The notes: a model not told the origin generated them from the letters alone. A stretch of DNA of 43,159 bases from Desulforapulum sp034007745 (GCA_034007745.1 JAVEQI010000030.1:1-43159), one strand, 5' to 3'. Positions 1-8,828 are shown, counted from the stretch's first letter. A program made the numbers and translations.

Positions 1-69
1 CTTTTAGAAGTTCCCGAAAGGGTGTATGGAGGCCTCAAAGGGAATTGGTGGCAATTTAAAGAGACATAA
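1..69 (+). other. Possible 3' end of a gene entering from the left edge
   Basis: Frame 1 is open for 22 codons from the window edge and stops with TAA at 67-69. The residues (including a VYGGLKGNWWQF stretch) look protein-like, but the piece is too short to assign to a family. It could equally be chance. The 97 bases that follow are AT-rich and show no gene. Confidence 0.2.
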
Positions 70-166
70 TCAAATTTTCACTAAACTTGATATTCCAAAA
101 TTATTTTCAGGACGTGCGAAATGTAAGGTTTAAGGCATTAAAACGGGGGTTTTTGAAGTGATTACT

Positions 167-256
167 CTTTAATAACAGCGGCTTACTGGGGTCAGACCCC
201 GAATATATAAACTTTAATAACAGTGACTTACTGGGGTCAGACCCCGAATATATAAA
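167..256. repeat. Tandem pair of 45-bp repeats with GGGGTCAGACCCC core
   Basis: Two abutting 45-bp units (167-211 and 212-256) differ at only two positions. Each starts CTTTAATAACAG and carries the perfect palindrome GGGGTC-A-GACCCC followed by GAATATATAAA. A palindrome of this type is familiar from intergenic REP-like repeats in proteobacteria; whether a cognate transposase exists cannot be seen here. The pair lies directly downstream of the tRNA terminator. Confidence 0.85.
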
Positions 257-290
257 AAAGGCTCGATGTATCGTGGATACATCGAGCCTT
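251..290 (-). terminator. Rho-independent terminator of the tRNA unit
   Basis: A perfect 15-bp stem (258-272 with 276-290) closes a 3-nt loop. Read on the minus strand it is followed by TTTTTTATA. It lies 21 bp beyond the 3' end of tRNA-Glu, so it most likely ends the tRNA-Lys/tRNA-Glu transcript. Confidence 0.85.
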
Positions 291-310
291 GGTAGTCAGG
301 GTAAAAAAGA

Positions 311-388
<78 letters not shown>

Positions 389-406
389 GCAGCATCATTT
401 CTTATA

Positions 407-482
407 TGGTGGGCCGTACTGGGCTCGAACCAGTGACTCTCTGCTTAAAAGGCAGATACTCTGCCGACTGAGTTAACGGCCC
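407..482 (-). tRNA. tRNA-Lys (anticodon TTT)
   Basis: Read on the minus strand this is a 76-nt cloverleaf starting GGGCCGTTAACTCAGTCGG. The anticodon loop is CTTTTAA, the T arm is GGTTCGAGCCC, and the CCA end is encoded. It is first in a two-tRNA unit with tRNA-Glu. Confidence 0.95.
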
Positions 483-501
483 ATCACAAAAACAACGCAT
501 T

Positions 502-528
502 TTTATAGGTTAATGGACCTTTTGTCAA
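502..528 (-). promoter_or_regulatory. Likely sigma-70 promoter of the tRNA unit
   Basis: On the minus strand TTGACA (528-523) is separated by 15 bp from TATAAA (507-502), followed by ATGCG. It lies between the trkH stop and tRNA-Lys. The spacer is slightly short, but both hexamers are near consensus, which suggests the tRNAs do not depend on read-through from trkH. Confidence 0.6.
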
Positions 529-546
529 CACCTTTTTTCAAATAAT

Positions 547-1995
547 CTATTTTTTCCAGAATTCCGGCACAAAAAGAACGATCACAGTGTAGATCTCGAG
601 GCGCCCCAGGAGCATGCACCAGATGAGGAGCCACTTGCCAAGGAGTGGAACGTGGGCATAGTTATCCACGGGCCCCACGGTTCCAAAACCCGGTCCTATG
701 TTGCCGATGCAGGAGGCAACAGCTCCAAACGAAGAGACCATGTCCATTCCAAGGGCCGCAAGGCCAAGGCTGCAAACGACAAAGAGCGCCATGTAAAGGG
801 CCAGAAACCCCATGATGCTCCTGACCACGGAATCCGGCACCACGGCGGAGTTCAGCTTGACCTGGGCAATGCCCTTGGGGTGGACAAGGACAAAGAGCTC
901 CCGGTAGCAATACTTAAAACACACCATGATCCTGGCGCACTTCATACCGCCGCCCGTGGAGCCTGCCGAGGCGCCTATGAACATGCACACAAAAAGAATG
1001 GCCTGGCTTAACCCGGGCCAGGATTCATAATCGGCCGTGGCAAACCCGGTTGTGGTCACGATGGAAACCACCTGGAACGAGGCGTACTGAAATGCCTTGC
1101 CAAAGCTGTCATAGACCGTGCCGTGGACGTTGAGGGTGACAACGATGGAGAGGACAAGGCAGAGCCCAAGGAAAAACCGGCACTCCGAATCCCGCCAGAA
1201 GATAAGGGTCCTGCCCCGGAGCAGCTGGTAATGCAGGGAGAAATTAATGCCGGCAATGACCATGAACACAAGCACCACATAGTCGAGATAGGCGCTGTCA
1301 TAGTGGGCCATGGACGTGTTTTTTGTTGAGAATCCGCCGGTGGGCATGGTTGTAAAGGTGTGGCAGATGGCGTCGTACAGATCCATGTCCCCGGCAAAGA
1401 GAAGGATCACCTCGGCCACGGAAATCAAGATATATACATACCAGAGAATCTTGGCTGATTCACTGAGCCTCGGGGTGAGCTTGTCCGGAACCGGGCTCGG
1501 CACTTCGGCCTTGAACAGCTGCATCCCGCCCACCCCCAGAAAGGGCAGAATGGCAAGGCTCAAAACGATTATACCCATGCCGCCGAGCCACTGGATAAAG
1601 CTTCGCCAGAAAAGAAGGCTCCTGGACAGGCCCTCTATGTTGCTCACAACCGACGAGCCCGTGGTGGTAAACCCGGATACCGATTCAAAAAAGGCATCGG
1701 TGAAATGGGGAAGAGCGCCGTCAAAATAAAAGGGAAGCGCACCGGCAAGCCCCATGGCGGTCCAGCCAAGGGCAACGATGGCCATCCCCTCCCTCGGGCT
1801 TATGTAGTCTATTCTCGGCCGCTTAGACCCGAAAAACAGCGCCATACCAAGGGAAACCGTGACGCCCATGGATTCGATCAGCGCTAGCAGGCTCCCATCC
1901 TGATAGATGAGGCTGCACGCCAGGGGAAAAGCCATGGAAAGCCCCAGAAAAACGAGAAGAATGCCGATTACATCGGCAATATAGGACCAGCGCAT
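547..1995 (-). CDS. trkH: TrkH-type potassium uptake channel subunit
   Basis: A 482-residue polytopic membrane protein of the TrkH/KtrB superfamily, which passes K+ across the inner membrane under control of a cytoplasmic TrkA-type subunit. The sequence shows many hydrophobic segments and the Gly-rich pore-loop stretches of the family, such as SVSGFTTTGSSVV near residue 110, FTTMPTGGFSTKN near 215 and GSTGGGMKCAR near 345. Its ATG lies in a TAATG overlap with the stop of trkA, so the two are translationally coupled and form one unit. Length is normal for TrkH. Confidence 0.93.
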   Translation of the reverse strand: MRWSYIADVIGILLVFLGLSMAFPLACSLIYQDGSLLALIESMGVTVSLGMALFFGSKRPRIDYISPREGMAIVALGWTAMGLAGALPFYFDGALPHFTDAFFESVSGFTTTGSSVVSNIEGLSRSLLFWRSFIQWLGGMGIIVLSLAILPFLGVGGMQLFKAEVPSPVPDKLTPRLSESAKILWYVYILISVAEVILLFAGDMDLYDAICHTFTTMPTGGFSTKNTSMAHYDSAYLDYVVLVFMVIAGINFSLHYQLLRGRTLIFWRDSECRFFLGLCLVLSIVVTLNVHGTVYDSFGKAFQYASFQVVSIVTTTGFATADYESWPGLSQAILFVCMFIGASAGSTGGGMKCARIMVCFKYCYRELFVLVHPKGIAQVKLNSAVVPDSVVRSIMGFLALYMALFVVCSLGLAALGMDMVSSFGAVASCIGNIGPGFGTVGPVDNYAHVPLLGKWLLIWCMLLGRLEIYTVIVLFVPEFWKK

Positions 1996-3359
1996 TAGAA
2001 GAACTCAAGCTTGACGGTAAGGAGCTTCTCAAGCTTTTTAATGGCCTGGCGCTGGGCAAAGAGAATGATCCTGTCGTCCGGCACCACAACGCTGTCTCCG
2101 TCTGGAATGATGATCTCATCACCCCGGATGATGCACACAAGAAGCGCCCCCTTGGGAAACGAGAGCTTTTTCAGGGGACGGCCAGTGATTCCCGAGGTCG
2201 CAAGGGCAACGGCTTCGATCACCTCTGCATCCTCACCAAGCACGGCAACGGCGGAAAGAATCTTGCCCTTTCGAATCTCCTGGAGGATGGAGCTGATGGC
2301 CGAAAGCCTCGGACTGACCATTTTTTCGAGGCCAATGGCCGTTATTAGGGGAAAGTAGCTGAACTTGCTCACCTTGGTGATGGTGGATTTGGCCCCCAGA
2401 TTTTTGGCAAGGAGCGAGATTAAAATATTTCTCTCCTCATCGTGGGTAAGGGTCACCACCACATCGGTATCCCCCACATTCTCCTCCAGGAGCAGCTTCT
2501 GATCCGATCCATCACCGTGGAGCACAACAGTCTTGTTCATCTTCCCTGAAAGCACGCTGCAGCGCTCAAGATTAGACTCGATGATCTTGGTGTGAATGGA
2601 TTCACGTTCAAGGGCATCTGCCAGGCGCTTGCCGATGCGGCCGCCGCCAACGATGATAACCCGCTTCAGGGGGTATTCCCTGGAGTTAAAGAGCTTGACC
2701 GTGTCGGCCAGGCGCTTCTTCTCACTGATAAAATAGACAAGGTCACCGGGTCTCAGGATTTCTTCCCCCCTCGGCACAATGAGCTCATCGTTTCTCACCA
2801 CGGCCGCAATCAGGGGCCTTGCACTGCCGAAAACTGTGGGAAAATCCAAGAGCCGGACCCCGGCCATGGACGACTGTCTGTCAAGGCGGATACCCACAAA
2901 GTTGACCCGCCCTTCAGCAAACTCGCCCACATCAACGGCACCCGGCACCCGCATGAGCCTCTGGATGGTCTTGACCACCTCTATTTCCGGATTGATAACA
3001 GTATCGATATAGGGGGCCTCGGTTTTAAACACCTCGTGGAAGTCGTCATAGCCTGTACCCCTGATGCGGGCAAGTTTTCTGGTAGTCGGAGAAAGAAGGT
3101 TGGCGGACAAACAGGCCACAAGGTTTGCCTCGTCGCTGTCTGTTACGGCCAGAAGTATCTCGGCCTCCCTGATGCCTGCGTCGGCCAGAACCCTGGGCGA
3201 GCTGCCCGAGGCCAGGATAACCTGAACGTCCAGGTCATCGGCAACCCTTTTGACAGCTTCGGGATCATTGTCAATGACCACCACGTCCTTGCTCTCAAAT
3301 GCGAGGCGGCTGGCAATGTGATACCCCACCTCCCCTGCCCCAACTATGATGATTTTCAA
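1995..3359 (-). CDS. trkA: TrkA, NAD-binding regulator of K+ uptake
   Basis: A cytoplasmic regulator with two tandem RCK modules. The first Rossmann fold begins IIIVGAGEVGYHIA near residue 3, the second VIIVGGGRIGKRLA near 230, and each is followed by a TrkA-C-like domain. I place the start at a TTG at 3359: it is preceded by AGGAG at good spacing, and the protein then begins directly with the first nucleotide-binding strand, giving the usual 454 residues. An upstream ATG at 3407 would add 16 residues encoded by repetitive spacer sequence. The stop overlaps the trkH start. Confidence 0.92.
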   Translation of the reverse strand: MKIIIVGAGEVGYHIASRLAFESKDVVVIDNDPEAVKRVADDLDVQVILASGSSPRVLADAGIREAEILLAVTDSDEANLVACLSANLLSPTTRKLARIRGTGYDDFHEVFKTEAPYIDTVINPEIEVVKTIQRLMRVPGAVDVGEFAEGRVNFVGIRLDRQSSMAGVRLLDFPTVFGSARPLIAAVVRNDELIVPRGEEILRPGDLVYFISEKKRLADTVKLFNSREYPLKRVIIVGGGRIGKRLADALERESIHTKIIESNLERCSVLSGKMNKTVVLHGDGSDQKLLLEENVGDTDVVVTLTHDEERNILISLLAKNLGAKSTITKVSKFSYFPLITAIGLEKMVSPRLSAISSILQEIRKGKILSAVAVLGEDAEVIEAVALATSGITGRPLKKLSFPKGALLVCIIRGDEIIIPDGDSVVVPDDRIILFAQRQAIKKLEKLLTVKLEFF

Positions 3360-3423
3360 AGGCGTACTCCTAATATTAGGGTATTGGGTATTGGGCCTAA
3401 CACCCAAAACCTACCCCCAACAG

Positions 3424-4188
3424 TCAAACACCAGCGAGATCGATAAAGACATATCCGCCCCGGCCAAGTCCAAGGGGGCTGAATGCGTTGTTGTAATTGG
3501 TGGAAATGCCCCGGTAAAAGGTGTCAAAACCGACCTGGTAGGGGTGGTGCTGGGACGAATCCACATCCAGGATGGTGACCCTGCCGGTCTCAACGTCAAA
3601 TCCCCCCACGGGGGAGATGTGGGGAATATTCAGCTCCCGGAGAAAACTGCCCTGGTCAAAGTGGGCAATGATCAGGCAATCGCCCCGCTCTTCAAACCGC
3701 CTGAGCCTGGATTCAAGGGTCCTGCGGATGAACCTGGACCGCCTGCCCCGGGGCTGACCCTCAACGGTCTCAAGCAGCCGATAGTTGATCCCATAAACCT
3801 CGAGGCTCTCCTCCACCACCCGGGCAAGCACGGAAAGGGGAAGCCCCCGCCGCCCATTGTGACCGCCCTCGCCCATGCGCTCCTTCCAGTGTCCAGCCCT
3901 TACCCTTTCAAGGATCCCCTGCTGGGTAATGGGGATCAGATCCTTTGCACCCTGTATATCGAGGATGGCATTAATCCCATTAACCACCGAGGCTACCGAA
4001 CATGAGGCTTCGTGGAACTGCTTGACGTGGTGCCGGAACAGGGCATTTTTTAAAAGATTTTCAGTCTCTTCATGGGGAGTCAGAATATAGTCGGCCCTGT
4101 CTGACCCAAAGCTTCCGGTCCTGGTCGTCCTATGGAAAAGATACCTCACATAGAGATAAGTACGCATAATCAGCTTTGGCAGGGTCAT
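3424..4188 (-). CDS. Phytochelatin-synthase-like cysteine peptidase
   Basis: A 254-residue protein with the pattern of the phytochelatin synthase catalytic domain (peptidase family C83). A candidate nucleophile is Cys63 in FHEASCSVASVVNGIN. A candidate His190 lies in PHISPVGGFD, close to the family's GHFSPIGG. A candidate Asp208 lies in ILDVDS, close to the family's LDVARFKY. Family members cleave glutathione to gamma-Glu-Cys or transpeptidate it to metal-binding peptides; bacterial single-domain members mostly act as hydrolases. No signal peptide is evident. The ATG at 4188 has AAGGA about 10 nt upstream. It lies upstream of trkA, separated by 64 bp that include a GGGTATT direct repeat. Family assignment is by motif only. 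Confidence 0.65.
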   Translation of the reverse strand: MTLPKLIMRTYLYVRYLFHRTTRTGSFGSDRADYILTPHEETENLLKNALFRHHVKQFHEASCSVASVVNGINAILDIQGAKDLIPITQQGILERVRAGHWKERMGEGGHNGRRGLPLSVLARVVEESLEVYGINYRLLETVEGQPRGRRSRFIRRTLESRLRRFEERGDCLIIAHFDQGSFLRELNIPHISPVGGFDVETGRVTILDVDSSQHHPYQVGFDTFYRGISTNYNNAFSPLGLGRGGYVFIDLAGV

Positions 4189-4215
4189 GGAAAAATTTTC
4201 CTTAACTCGATTATT

Positions 4216-4285
4216 ATAAGAAACAGCTAACAGCTTTCATGTTTCATTGTTCGTTGTGTCCCTGGGGACCTGTAGGTTCTAAAAA
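4216..4285 (-). repeat. Dispersed GTCC/GGACACAAC repeat, copy 1
   Basis: Read on the minus strand: a GTCC...GGAC short hairpin, then ACACAACGAACAATGAAACATGAAAGCTGTTAGCTGTTTCTTAT. It matches the module seen at 7486, 8829, 10207, 11472, 11820, 17581 and 21190. It separates pldA from the phytochelatin-synthase-like gene. Confidence 0.75.
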
Positions 4286-4293
4286 ACTTATTA

Positions 4294-5394
4294 TTACCAA
4301 TCCATGAGGATGAATCCGAGTCCCAGCCGGTTCACGCTGTGGTTATAGTCGAGGAGACTTTCGCCATATCCAACATAGTACTGCAGGTAGCCGCCGATGC
4401 GGTTGTTCAGGGGAAAGGTCCACTCGACCTGAAGGGCTCCCCGGTTATCGTCAGATTCCAGATTGTTTCTCACCATCATGGCGAATCTATGCTTATTCCA
4501 GAAATACGAGGCCCAGATCTCGCCGTAACCAAAGTATTCATACATGTGGGGATTGTCGTCACTGCTGTCGCTCTCTGGTATCCGGTACCAGGTTTTGAGC
4601 TCAAGCACCAGAGTGTCGTCCTTTGAAAAAAGGCCATTGCGCTCAAATCCGAAATTGGCCACAATCCTGTTCCAGCTCCGGGACAGGGGCTCGGATCTTC
4701 CGTTGGACTGGTGGTTGAAGCCGAAATTGATCGTTTTAAGACTCATCAGCCTGAGGTCAAAATCCATGGGCATGTTTAAGAGAACTTCCGGCTCATAATT
4801 GGTCTCCCGGAACGGGGCGGAATCGTCCCAGCTGTAGACTTGCCAGAATGAACGCTGGGTGTACCCGAACCACAGGTCTATATCCCTGCCCAGAATATCC
4901 TCCCATATTTTGGTTTTAAGGCTGATCTGAAACGCAGCCTCGGCATCACGAGTGTCCCTGTCCGGGTAAACCTCCCTGATGGGATCACTATTGGTGGAAA
5001 AGTTATAGGAAAAGGGAAGAATATAGCTGGAACGATGGGGCTTGATGGCGAGTTTGCCCCGGAATGGATCCGAGTCAGACTCCCACAGACGTTCCAGGTA
5101 GGAAAGTTTTTTTGAAGGAACAACGACATAGAACTCAAGCTCTTCTTCGTCAAGCTCTTCTTCATCAAGATCGTTTGGCTCAAGCTCTTTTGCCTCAAGC
5201 TCTTCTGCCCCAGCCTGATATTTCCCGGCCATTTCATCGTAGCACTGCAGGCGGAGCAGGTCGTCCTTGATATCGGCACACCGGCCAAAGTCCGGGGTCG
5301 CCTCTGCCAGACAAAGGGCTGGCACGACAAAGAAGAGACAAACAACGAACATAACCAGGGAGAGGCCTTTCAGCCTATTGTTTCTTAATTTCAC
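4294..5394 (-). CDS. pldA: Outer membrane phospholipase A
   Basis: An outer membrane beta-barrel phospholipase that hydrolyses acyl ester bonds of phospholipids. Residues 1-30 are a signal peptide ending ALCLA. The active-site signature NHQSNGRSEPLSRSWNR gives His228, Ser230 and Asn242, matching the catalytic triad of E. coli OMPLA. Between signal and barrel (about 64-88) is an acidic linker made of repeated EE(L/E)-type units that is not typical of the family. The start is GTG at 5394, in a GTGA overlap with the fumC stop, so pldA is the last gene of a tpx-fumC-pldA operon. Confidence 0.9.
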   Translation of the reverse strand: MKLRNNRLKGLSLVMFVVCLFFVVPALCLAEATPDFGRCADIKDDLLRLQCYDEMAGKYQAGAEELEAKELEPNDLDEEELDEEELEFYVVVPSKKLSYLERLWESDSDPFRGKLAIKPHRSSYILPFSYNFSTNSDPIREVYPDRDTRDAEAAFQISLKTKIWEDILGRDIDLWFGYTQRSFWQVYSWDDSAPFRETNYEPEVLLNMPMDFDLRLMSLKTINFGFNHQSNGRSEPLSRSWNRIVANFGFERNGLFSKDDTLVLELKTWYRIPESDSSDDNPHMYEYFGYGEIWASYFWNKHRFAMMVRNNLESDDNRGALQVEWTFPLNNRIGGYLQYYVGYGESLLDYNHSVNRLGLGFILMDW

Positions 5395-6767
5395 GAGTTG
5401 TTTTTTCCTATTACAGAAAGGTCAAGATAGGATTCAGGCAGGTTTTCCTGAACAAGAATCTGCCTTATTGTTTTTCCTGTTTCATGGGCCTTTTTTGCAA
5501 TTACTGCTGCCCTGTCATAGCCGATATGGGGAACCAGGAATGTGGCCATGGCAAGGCTTTTTTCTATGTTGGCCCCGCAGGTTTCAATGTTTGGCAAAAT
5601 ACCCCGGATACATTTTTCATCAAAGATAGACGCTGCCGATGCGAGGAGCTCGATGGATTGCAGCAGGTTATAACCCATCACAGGGAGCATGGTGTTGAGT
5701 TCCAGGTGGGCCGTGTGGGCACCAATGGTGATGGTGGTATCGTTGCCCATGACCTGGGCCGCCACCTGGATGACCGCCTCCGGGATCACAGGGTTGACCT
5801 TTCCCGGCATGATAGACGAGCCCGGCTGAAGGGAGGGAAGGATAATCTCCCCCAGGCCCGCCCTTGGGCCGCTGCCCAGCCATCGAATGTCGTTGGCTAT
5901 TTTCAACAGGCCCACGGCAACGGTTTTCAGGGTTCCGCTCACCTCCAGGAGAGCATCTTGGGCAGCCTGGGCCTCAAAATGATTCTCAGCCTCATGGAAG
6001 GAAAGTCCGGTCTCCCGGGATAGCGCCTCGATCACCCCCTGGGCAAAGCATCCATGGGTGTTGACACCAGTCCCGACGGCTGTCCCGCCAAGGGCAAGGG
6101 GACAGAGGTTCTGGGATGTTGTACTGATTCTTCGAATGGCAAGCTCAATCTGCCTTGCATAACCTGAAAATTCCTGGCCCAGGGTCATGGGAACGGCGTC
6201 CTGGAGATGGGTTCTTCCGATCTTGGCAACTGCAGAAAAAGCTGTACTTTTCTCTGAAAGCGCCTTGTAGAGCCGTTCAAGGGCGGGGATCAGGGAGGCG
6301 TTGATTTGCACCAGGGCAGCCATGTGGATCATGGTTGGGATTACATCGTTGCTGGACTGGCCAAGGTTAACATGGTCGTTTGGATGGACTGGGATCTTTC
6401 CGTTTTTTTCGCCGGTTAGAATCTCGTTTGCCCTTGTGGCAACGACCTCGTTCATGTTCATATTGGTGGAAGTCCCGGAGCCCGTCTGGAATACATCCAC
6501 CACAAACTGATCAAGAAACCCGCCGTCAATGATCTCCTGGCTTGCAGCGGCAATGGCCGTTGAAAGCCCTCTCTCCAGCAGGCCAAGGCGTGCGTTCACA
6601 AGGGCTGCGTGCTTTTTTACAAGGGCGAGCATGCGTATCATAACCGGTTGGAACACGATGCCGCTTACCTTGAAGTTATCAACGGCCCTCTGGGTCGTTG
6701 GGCCGAAATAGGCGTCCACGGGAACTTGAACTGTCCCCATGGAATCCTTCTCAGTTTTAAAAGTCAT
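5391..6767 (-). CDS. fumC: Class II fumarate hydratase
   Basis: Catalyses reversible hydration of fumarate to malate in the cytoplasm. The 458-residue length fits FumC. The superfamily signature is seen as GSSIMPGKVNP at about 315-325, and QTGSGTSTNMNMNEV lies near residue 110. It overlaps tpx upstream (ATGA) and pldA downstream (GTGA) by 4 nt each, so the three are translationally coupled. Aspartase and argininosuccinate lyase share the fold, but the overall pattern fits FumC best. Confidence 0.93.
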   Translation of the reverse strand: MTFKTEKDSMGTVQVPVDAYFGPTTQRAVDNFKVSGIVFQPVMIRMLALVKKHAALVNARLGLLERGLSTAIAAASQEIIDGGFLDQFVVDVFQTGSGTSTNMNMNEVVATRANEILTGEKNGKIPVHPNDHVNLGQSSNDVIPTMIHMAALVQINASLIPALERLYKALSEKSTAFSAVAKIGRTHLQDAVPMTLGQEFSGYARQIELAIRRISTTSQNLCPLALGGTAVGTGVNTHGCFAQGVIEALSRETGLSFHEAENHFEAQAAQDALLEVSGTLKTVAVGLLKIANDIRWLGSGPRAGLGEIILPSLQPGSSIMPGKVNPVIPEAVIQVAAQVMGNDTTITIGAHTAHLELNTMLPVMGYNLLQSIELLASAASIFDEKCIRGILPNIETCGANIEKSLAMATFLVPHIGYDRAAVIAKKAHETGKTIRQILVQENLPESYLDLSVIGKNNS

Positions 6768-7363
6768 CCGGCCCTTCCGTCATCACAGGGTTCATCATCC
6801 TCATTGGGCCTCGAATGTTCTGCGGTTGAGGTCTGGGTGCAAACCTCCTGGGGTACGCTTGTCTTTGCAAGAACCGCCAGAACCCGCCCATAATCAGGCT
6901 CGGTTTGAAGCTCAGGCACAAGCATGGAAAAAACCACCGTTCCCTGGTAATCAATCACCACAACCGCCCTGGCAAGAAGCCCTGCAAGTGGGCCGTCAAC
7001 CATTCTAAGGCCGTAGTCCCGGCCGAACTCCCTGTTTCTGAACTCTGACACAGGGATTATGTCGTTTAAATTTTCGGTTTCACAAAACCTCTTGTGGGCA
7101 AACGGCAGATCAAGGGAGACACAGAGAACAAGGGCATCTGCATAGTTTTTGATCTCTTTGTTAAAACGACGAACAGAAGCCGAACATACAGACCTATCCA
7201 CGCTTGGAAAGATGTTGAGCACCACCCTTTTACCCGCCATATCCTTTAACGAAATATCCGTCAAATCCGTTCGTGTAAGCAAAAAATCAGGCGCTTTTTC
7301 TCCAACCCGGGGTAAATTCCCCGAGGTCTTTGCCGGTTTGCCGCCAATTTTAATGTTAGCCAT
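6764..7363 (-). CDS. tpx: Thiol peroxidase (Tpx-type peroxiredoxin)
   Basis: An atypical 2-Cys peroxiredoxin reducing H2O2 and lipid hydroperoxides. Peroxidatic Cys60 lies in NIFPSVDRSVC and resolving Cys94 in LDLPFAHKRFC, as in the family. Two oddities: the Thr/Ser of the Pxxx(T/S)xxC motif is Arg57, with Ser58 beside it; and the protein has a tail of about 30 acidic and polar residues including two extra Cys, making 199 residues against about 168 for usual Tpx. The start at 7363 has AAAGGAGGG upstream; the open frame extends 49 codons further but without support. First gene of the tpx-fumC-pldA operon. Confidence 0.88.
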   Translation of the reverse strand: MANIKIGGKPAKTSGNLPRVGEKAPDFLLTRTDLTDISLKDMAGKRVVLNIFPSVDRSVCSASVRRFNKEIKNYADALVLCVSLDLPFAHKRFCETENLNDIIPVSEFRNREFGRDYGLRMVDGPLAGLLARAVVVIDYQGTVVFSMLVPELQTEPDYGRVLAVLAKTSVPQEVCTQTSTAEHSRPNEDDEPCDDGRAG

Positions 7364-7485
7364 GAGACCCTCCTTTTTTTGAGTATAAACAGCTTTAGGG
7401 CCATGGTAACAATAAAAATCCTGCGCCATGTTGGTAACTTTTAAAAGTTCCATGGCCCTTACACCTAAAAACATGCATTTATATA

Positions 7486-7535
7486 TAACCCACATATCCT
7501 GCGGACACAACTAAGAATGAAACACGATAGTACAG
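7486..7535 (+). repeat. Dispersed GTCC/GGACACAAC repeat, copy 2
   Basis: Begins ATATAACCCACATATCC, then GCGGACACAAC and AGAATGAAACACGATAG. It is nearly identical to the start of the copy at 11472 but lacks the heptad array. It lies in the spacer between tpx and corA (7364-7619), where I see no gene. Confidence 0.75.
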
Positions 7536-7619
7536 GGTGGACACTAATTTCATGTAAAAAAAATGCCCCAGGCCCTGGACCAGGATCGGGGAGACCCAGG
7601 CCATGGAACTCACCGCAGC

Positions 7620-8684
7620 TCAGAACCAGTTCTTTCGCTTAAAATAGCAGAACATGATTCCGACGATCCCGATTATGAGGCCCCAGAAGCCAAAATAACC
7701 CCAGCGCCACTCAAGCTCGGGCATATACTTGAAGTTCATGCCGTAGATACCTGCCACAAAGGTAAGGGGAATGAAGATAGTCGCCGTGATGGTCAGAGTC
7801 TTCATGATCTCGTTGGTGCGGTTGTTGACGTTGTTCAGGAAGATGTCGTGGAGCCCGGAGGTCAACTCACGAAAGATGTCTGTGGTCTCCTGGATCTGAA
7901 CGGCATGGTCGTGGATATCCTTGAAGAAAATGACGTTTCTCTCATCTATCAGATCGAACTCCTCCTTTTGAACGGTGTTGATCAGCTCTTTAAGGGGGTT
8001 GACGGCCCGTCGCAATGTGATCAGCTTTCGTTTCATCCTGTTGATCGACTGAAAGGTCTCCTGGGCCATGGAGGTTACAAGCTCTTCATCCAGCTCATCT
8101 ATCTTATCACCCAGGCTTTCAAGAATGATGAAATAGTTGTCCACCACCGTGTCGATCAGGGCATAGGTGAGGTAATCGGCACCTTTTTTCCTGATCCGGT
8201 TTTTTGCGTTTCTGATCCTATCCCTAAGGGGGTTGAACACCGTACCCTCCCGCTCCTGGAAGGAGAGCACAAAGTTTTGACCAAGGATTATGCTGAACTG
8301 CTCGTCAACTATCCCATCGGACTCTTGGTCATAGTCGAGCATCTTGAACACGATAAAGGTAAAGGTATCAAACTCTTCGATTTTAGGACGGGTTCCACAG
8401 TGAACTATATCTTCAAGGATGAGGTGGTGGACATCAAAGTGACGGCCTATCCTTTCGATGAGCTCCACGTCATGAAGCCCGTCGATATTGATCCAGGTGA
8501 CGGTGGGCTCTTCCTTAAAGGGAAAGCACTCCTCAATCTCTTCCACCTCCTTTTCCCTGATTTGTCCAGCATCGTAATCCATGATTCTGATCCGGGTTTT
8601 TTCGACCCTTCTCTCACCTATATGAACCAGAGTGCCCGGTGAAGTACCGACTTTTTCAGATACGCTTGTTACCGATTCTGACAT
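7620..8684 (-). CDS. corA: CorA-family magnesium/cobalt transporter
   Basis: A 354-residue inner-membrane divalent cation channel. The N-terminal cytoplasmic domain is rich in charged and helical sequence. The C-terminus has two membrane segments, with the hallmark YGMNF at 314-318 ending the first, then a short periplasmic loop (MPELEWRWG) and the second segment ending in the basic tail KRKNWF. The ATG at 8684 has AAGGA upstream. It appears to be a single-gene unit. Confidence 0.93.
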   Translation of the reverse strand: MSESVTSVSEKVGTSPGTLVHIGERRVEKTRIRIMDYDAGQIREKEVEEIEECFPFKEEPTVTWINIDGLHDVELIERIGRHFDVHHLILEDIVHCGTRPKIEEFDTFTFIVFKMLDYDQESDGIVDEQFSIILGQNFVLSFQEREGTVFNPLRDRIRNAKNRIRKKGADYLTYALIDTVVDNYFIILESLGDKIDELDEELVTSMAQETFQSINRMKRKLITLRRAVNPLKELINTVQKEEFDLIDERNVIFFKDIHDHAVQIQETTDIFRELTSGLHDIFLNNVNNRTNEIMKTLTITATIFIPLTFVAGIYGMNFKYMPELEWRWGYFGFWGLIIGIVGIMFCYFKRKNWF

Positions 8685-8828
8685 GAATTAATCCTTTTGT
8701 TATATGAAACACTCGTCGAAACATCGATGTAAGAGCCTCGACAGAAGAGCCCACTTTGATCGCCCTGACCGGAACATTGTAAACCAAAGGGGGCGGAATG
8801 ACACTAGTGCCCATCCTGCACCATCGTA

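Noticed and set aside
2592..3446. 284-codon plus-strand frame opposite trkA
   Set aside because: It lies wholly antisense to a clear trkA with coupled trkH, and its translation is low-complexity without domain motifs.
7563..8642. 359-codon plus-strand frame opposite corA
   Set aside because: It is a mirror of the corA coding sequence; the minus-strand product has the YGMNF signature and correct topology.
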